Shown piece after piece: positions 15,301-23,025 of a stretch of 64,000 nt of DNA (positions within the stretch are counted from its first letter, which is position 1; every line of letters begins with the position of its first letter). The notes under the pieces were generated by a model. That model was given only the letters and a program-made list of their open reading frames with translations, ran no database searches and was not told where the DNA came from. A program made the translations under genes and the position numbers. The stretch covers positions 67,414,345 through 67,478,344 of the forward strand of contig CM037781.1 in assembly GCA_021229015.1 (NCBI GenBank). The letters are read 5' to 3'. This DNA is from Solen grandis (taxonomy: Eukaryota; Mollusca; Bivalvia; Adapedonta; Solenidae).

Positions 15301-18300
15301 TATGTCCCATCTGCGTTAACACTTCCGGGAGCAATGCCTGTCCGTTTTATGGTGGGTGATGTAGTTTCCTCGGCGTCTTTGGCTGTAGGTTCGGTCCACT
15401 GAACTATGGCGGTGGTTTCCCGTATTGCTGCTTCAAAAGTCATGTTGGAAGGGCAATTCATCATTGTTGGGGGATTGACATCTGTCCGAAGGGAAAACAA
15501 ATATGTTAAAATAATACAAAAAGATACCAATTAAAACTTTCCTGTCAGCAACGAATACTCATAAAAGAAAAAGTTTTCGTTTTCTCCTTCAGCATATGGA
15601 GGTATGATAAAGATTCATAAATTAGAAATTCAGGACAGCAAATATTTATCTAAAATAAAACATCGATCTATACAACATTGTATTGTTCAAACTATCCATG
15701 ACGACAGGGAACCATTTTGCCCTTAAAAATAATGATATGAGTCATATTATTATTTTTGAGCGCAACATTGTTATGACAAATGCGTAGTTTATATTAATAT
15801 CATATCAAAAGATGTTGCTTATGGTCTTTATTGCTTTTTTCCAACGATTGTCAGTTTTGAATCAGCCATGTGTTGCATGACATCTGTATCAGACATAGTG
15901 CTTGAAGAAACGAGATGTATGTATTTGAAATGTGCTCCTCTCATTGATAATATTTCGGAAATTGCATTCATAAAGCGTTACGTTTGTAAATGTATTAGAG
16001 CTTTTAGTCGACACATTTGTATTTCAGTCATAAAACGCTGTTCGGGTTGTTGGAAGAATATGTTCTTCAATTGCAGAGGTGACCTTCCAGGAAGACTCAT
16101 AGATATACCACAAGCTATCTTAGAGGTTTTCTCACATGAAATATCAGAATGACCAGGTGAGGGCTCAAGTAAGTTAAAAGTGTTTATGGTGTTTTTGAAG
16201 TTTACTTTCGCTGCTACGGATATCAATCGTACATCGAAGTCCAGCGTATTACAATTAGAGGAAGACGCGGCGGGATCTATTTGAAATATTGCACAGAGGC
16301 ACTCGAATAGAACCACCAAACTAGTAGCAAGGCAAGCCGATATATGACCCACTATGGACTTATCGACAATAGGTCATACTGCCAGTTAGGTCCCGACTAA
16401 TATGCATGCATTACGTACCTTTACATTCAGACGGGCCACTTCTTACCCAGCCATTCTCCGTACACGTTATGGTGCTCAATGGGTTGACGTCAAACCCGCT
16501 GTTGCAGTTTGACGTACACTTGGTTCCGAAGTTCTGGTTCGGGCACGGGTACTGGCCGTTTGCTAGGGACGGTTTTGTGGTCGAGCATATAATCGCTTAA
16601 ACATTATGATACATATAATATTAATAAAGGCGTCAGCAACGGGTTGGGTGATACTTAAATGATGGCTATGATGCTGCTTTCTGTATTTCTACCAAGGTTG
16701 GTATTTTGTTATATTGAGAATGATGATGAGGGGATTCATTTATTCATTTATTTATCATACTTCAACCGGTCCTTAACCATCTACATGTATATATTTATCC
16801 ATCAATGTAACCATTACACTATACCTTCACAAACAGTTGAACTGCCATGAGACCAGTCACTATTTGACTGACATTGTGTAGAGGCTCTTCGTCTTGTAAA
16901 CCCTTTGTTACATGTGAACGTGCACGTCTTGCCATAATGTGTTCCATCCGGACACGTGACTTTGCCACCAGGTGGATGACTTAGCACACTGCAAGTTACC
17001 ACTGTAACAAAATAGCACATGTATCTCTTTACTCATTACTCATTTGATTCATATTATGTATAATTCAAACAAAATTTTCTCTGATTTACACAGAGATAGA
17101 TGTTTTATTTCCTGAAATTATGCTACCTTTGCTAAAGTTACATACAGTGCGTTAAAATGATTGCATATACACTAATGAATCACCCTATGTCTATTATAGA
17201 TAGGTAGGTAGGTAGATTAAGAAATCAGAAGCGATATTTTGGGGATGTGTGAGTGTGTGTAAAAGTACAGCCATGTGTGGAAAAGTGCAGCCAGACCGGG
17301 ACTCGAACACAGGACCTTCCGCTTACTTGGCGAGTGATTCACCGACTGAGATACCGGACTGCTTACACACATATCTAACCGACATACGTTAGTTACAAGC
17401 TGGTAAATAAAAACAAACCGGTATATTTACAGTTTTCACCACATTTCCTAACGAATCAAATATATTACAATTTATTTCCTGATTACAGACGCTGTTCTAT
17501 CACATTACCTTTAACTGTAATCGTGAAGGAGCACGTGACACAACGCGAAGCCCAGCCTTGTCTTTCACATGCTCTGTATACGATGGGATAGCGTCTACCA
17601 GATGCGGAACCTCTGAAGACATCGCCATAGTGGGGGTGAACGGCATAAACGTCTTGCTTCCTTCGCCACCAAGCTCTCCGAACCCTCTTTGTTCCAGTCC
17701 AGTATTTACTGAACACCTTCGAAACGCTGAAATACCATCATTTAAGTATACTTAAGTTGACTGATATATTTTTGCGTTGTCAATCGCGTGCGATAATAAC
17801 AAAATCAATTTGTGGGAATCACTCATTGCTACCTAGGGAAACGTATCTGAAAAAGTTCAAAATAATTTTGATTTGTTATAGATTTATTATACATTGGAGT
17901 CGCCTATTCATTCGTAGCCGTGTGAGCGTCTGCGCATTCCAAGAATTATTAGTAAATCTTACAACATTTTTTAACGCACTTTTAACACAGTGTGTGTATG
18001 TGTGTGTGTGTGTGTTTTTTTTTTTTTACTTTTAAAGAAATGAATCAAAGACAGGACCCCTTAAAAAACAAGATCAATAACTAATTAAATATGAAATTTT
18101 CAGCACGAATCTTTAGAAGTGTTTGAATATACGGTATATTACATAATGCTAAACGAGATTGAATGACCAATTTACAATTTACTAAATTGAGTCAATAATT
18201 ATGAATACAAATTGCATATTGTCTTATTTCATAGATCAGACGAGACATAAACTATGATAGGAATGAACTTACCTCAATGTCCCACTTTCAACATCATATG

Positions 18301-21300
18301 CAGTTGGCACTGGCCACGTGACCTTCATAGATGACGCCCCATTACTTGTATAGAATGTTGTGGTTGATGGTTTACAACGGGTGAAGTATGGTGCATGATT
18401 TGCTTCTTAAATATTAACAGAAACATGATTCTTAACAATGGCATTATATTCTATACAACTGATCCAAAGAATGTGGGTTCCATCTTCGTTAGGTTCCGGA
18501 GATATATGGACATTGGGATAATGGTTACGTGTAAAACTGGTCCGACACAAAGAGGTGATTATAGTTTAATTCTCAATCGTCTTCAAAGGAATCAATAAGA
18601 CACTTGGAAAAAAATCTGCCTGTGCATTATTCAACATTTTATACTGACTGGACTTTTGTCCTTTAAATATTTCCGGAGATATACGTCGTTTTAATGTGTT
18701 AGTTACATTAGTTTTAGCTCACCTGAGCACAACGTGCTCAAGGTCAGCTTTTATGATCACCCTTCGTCCGTCGTCAACAAATTGCTTTAAACGACATCTT
18801 CTCTGAAACCGCTTGAAAGAATTTGATTAAACTTGGCAGGGATGATCCTTTGGTGAACTTTCACAAAAGTTGGTAAAATAAACTTGATCCGTGTAGAACT
18901 CCGGTTGCCATGGCAACGGAAAGAAAAAGAAATATGAAAACTTTAAAAATCACTTCCTTCAAAACTACTGGCCAAATTTCAAAATCTTTTGGTACAGATG
19001 TTCCTTGGGAAACCCTCTACCAAGACTGCTAAAATTATTTCAATCCGTAAGGAAACATGGCCGCCAGGGGCGGGGCTTATTTTCCTAAAATGTATACATA
19101 TAGTGAAAACTTCATAAGATTTCTGCTCCAAAACTACTGGCCAGATTGTAATATGTTTTGGCACAGATGTTCTATTGGTAACCCTCTACCAAAATTGCTC
19201 CTTTAAAGCAGTGATACTCAGGTGATCGATATAGGGCCATCATGGCTCTCTTGTTTTATTTGCTACGCAAGTAGTAAAGCGAGACTTTAAAACTTAAAAA
19301 ATCTCTCTCGATTCGAGTTTCTACTTTTCAAACATATTCTCAAAGGAGCTGCCAAACTATAAAGGTTCGAAAGGGATGTTGTTGATGTGTTGGAGTTAAT
19401 CGTCGTCATATAGCGACGTCCATTTATTCACAGGTGAAAGAATGCCCCGATTTTAAAGAGGCACCCGGGTAGAACTTCAAAAAGTAAGCTTGAAGACTTC
19501 CACGCATGAAAACTCCGAATGACCAGGCAGGGTTTTGAACCAACAGCGACGAGGGGTTAAGTGATAGTTAGAGACTATGACTACTCGACTAAGGGGGTTG
19601 ATGGGTGCTCAATGGAAAGATTCGAACATATAACTTCATGTCTACAGTAGAGTACTATACTTTTTCTTCAGACGGCATTAAAGATGGTAAAATCACAAAT
19701 AGGTATCTGTGGAAAGAAACACTAAAAAATCCGCCATAGAGGCTTAGGTCTGGAGTTTGATACCCGGCACTGTGGTATTCTAAAGTGATTAAAATAGTAC
19801 TTAAATACACATGGAGTATCCGCCTAAGGTAGACTGACAATACAGACAGTTTATATTGGATAGACCCGGTGTCAGCATAGCGTCAACAAATGTGTTATTC
19901 TACCACGTGATACGGCGGTTAATCAGCAAGAAGTAGATTAAATGTTGCTCTTATGCTGTTAAAATTTACAATTTTTTTCAATTTTAGATTGTATCTTGTT
20001 ATTTACAGGTGATACAGGCCGTACGTTTCTACAGTAACTCTCGATAACTATGTACTTCATTGAGTTTTTATGACCGATGACTGATGGTTTTACCATAGAT
20101 TAATGTTATGGTGTGTGTTTTTAGGGGAGTCAAATTGCTGTATAAACATTATTTTTCATTGACATTACATTATGTTGATTTCTACTTTGGCCACCTTCTT
20201 GGGGAGCAAATATTCGTTGAGTCAGGTTCTAGAGCTTTACCGGACTAATATCCTAGGATAACAGTATTCACGAAATCAAAGAATATCATTACATACAAAT
20301 AATTGGTGACATACAAAATCTCGCATCCCTGGTGTAAGATATAGAAACTATTTATCGTCTTGTCAGTGTTCCGTTGCAATCTGGTGGATCTCGAACTGAC
20401 TCTGCTGTTTAGCTTCAAAGCGCAATATTCCATATTCCCCTACATTGACGCAGCTATATTGCGCGTGCTCTCCGAGTGCTCAGAGTCCTTAGAAGTTAGA
20501 GAATTCATCGACTAAGAGGCACCCATTGGGATGTTGAAAGAATAAATGAACTGAACCAAGTTAATATCATTTTCTTTTTAATTGTGTGCCACATAGAGTT
20601 TAAAAAAAAAATCCTTTACGTACTTGGTGAGATATTGTATCAAATCATCCAAATAAATATGAAGAGTGATTGTTTTCTCTTTCACTATAATATTCATTTG
20701 AAACAGATACTCACTGTAGCAAGTCTTTCTCCTTCGCCCCCATCTTCTCTTTCGATAACAAAATGAATGGGACCTCTTTTTTCTCGTTTTAGGTGGTCCG
20801 TCTATTCAAAAAAAGCAAAAACAAAAAAAAAGTTTCTAAAAGTCAATTCATAAATTGACTTATTGAGCCATGAGGGGTCAACAGTATATATCTACTGTAT
20901 GGATAAAACGAAATTTCAAATAAAATTACTCAACATTTCAATATACATGTACAGTCAAACCTGTATTAGCGGTTACCACTGAATACCAACCAACATGTAA
21001 ACAGTAGCAGAAACTTTATTCCATTCATTGAATGTATAGGCAATTCAACCTCTGAACAACAACCTACTTCAGATAAATGCCAGTTTTTAGTTTAATCGTC
21101 AAATACCTACGCCCGATCGACAGATTATCTATGATGCCATGTATTGAAACCGAATAAGTCAGCCGGGGGTTTCCGACGATGGAGTGACCTTTGATCAAAG
21201 GTATCACTGGATGGTCACAAGTGGTAGTGGTGGTGATGGTGTGTGTGGGGGGGGGGGAGCGTATTTCATTTCATCACATCCGTCATCCATGATGTTTGTC

Positions 21301-22963
21301 GTCATTAATACTCTCAAATACAGACATATCAGTTGACTATTCTTGTTGAAGGTTAGTACAATTCCATATGTTTGCCAGGCACATACCGAATTCGAAAATA
21401 AATATGTTGATTTACCCACACGGTCAAAAGAGATAGACAGAAAAGAAATTATATCGGCTGTGAGTCACCGACAACGTCGTTCATAACAATGGTGAAGTCG
21501 ACGGATCTAAGACATTTCAGCTTCACAAACAATGCTTGGAAAACGAACCTGGAGCTTTCGTCTGTGTAAAAGTTCAAATTTTCAGTATGAACACTACCAC
21601 ACAGTTAAACTTTCATCAAAACTTCATATACGTATAAATTATATGATAAAACTAATAGGGTTCTATCTAAGCCTGTATCATAGCATTCAATACATTAATG
21701 AGAAATGAACTCAGGAGGAGAGTCGGACACCTGCATCATTCCCTAGATAACAGTTCAAATATTAATGATTTTATCAGCTATAATAATAATCATCATTGTC
21801 GTCAAACTTTACCATTGTCATCCAGTGACTGTACTCTCCATTCGCCGTTGCTGCACATTTGAACATGGGCCGAAGCGCCATCAACAGACACAGCGCATAT
21901 TGTTCCGTGTGACACCATAGAAGAACCTATGCCGTCAACAGTGGCGTCATCACTGCACCATTCTGTGATGTCTGTCTTCGGACGGGCACACCCTTTCCTT
22001 TCTAAGTCCTTGGAATAATTAATAACGTTGACACAAATGTTGAATATTTGGGTATTTTTTTCAGAGAAGCAAGGCTGACGGTATTCGACTCTTATGTATT
22101 TCAGTATTAATTAGCGCTATGTTGTTGGGATTTGAGTCTGGAACACTAATAAATTAGATTGAAATAACTGTTCGAATTCTAGTAGAGCATTTTTTTTTCT
22201 GTGACCATTATTTCTGCACCAATCATATTATTTTCAGAAAAGACAAAATATATAGTTTTGTGTTCTTCATATGTATACGAATTTAAGTATTTTAGGGCCA
22301 TGTAACAATTATTGAATTTAAGTACTTGTTTCACCTACTGATTATTAAATTCTGTACGCCATGGTAGAAGGTCACCTTTTTACATATTTATTCAACAATA
22401 AAATGCTGAAACTTTTGTATAAATTATTTAAAATAAAGGACATTTGAACAATGTTGGTACAAATATATGTACACAATAATTAAAAAATATAAATATAAGA
22501 TATAACAAACTCTTCTTCTCGGTCCCTTTACTGTATAACATGTAGAATTGAGCTACGTTTTTTGGTACCGGTCCCGCTGGCCGAGTGCTTTGAGCGTCTG
22601 CCCTGGAATCGGTAGGTCGTGGGTGCGATTCCCGGCCGCGACATACCAGGGTCTTAAAATGGCATTGATATCTAGATCCCCTGCTTGGCGCTCAGCATAC
22701 ATTGGTAGTGGTTGACCCGGTGTCAGGATAATGTGACTGGGTGTGGTATCATGTCACATGTCTACGGCGTGATACTGCAGTGTTGCAGCACTATATCTGT
22801 CTCAAGTAGACATCATCTCCAAATGACTAAAATACCTTCGGAGAGACGTTAAATCTAATAAACAAACAAACGCTTTTGGTACATAATTAAATAATTTACA
22901 CATTTCATAATAAAAAAGTATGTTTGTTCTCTAAGTATGTTTTTTTTTTGTTGTTGTTGTTTG

Positions 22964-23025
<62 letters not shown>

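Larger units (their letters stand above)
18403..21812 (-). other. Large intron rich in repeats
   Basis: Contains a 0.5-kb interspersed element (18712-19255), degenerate SINE copies (19392-19601, 19838-19925), a truncated MITE end (20950-20985) and an unresolved open frame (about 21445-21575, minus strand). The rest is anonymous AT-rich sequence. Confidence 0.55.

Noticed and set aside
15868..16352. Opposing 94- and 124-codon frames
   Set aside because: Intronic, overlapping on opposite strands, no domain signature.
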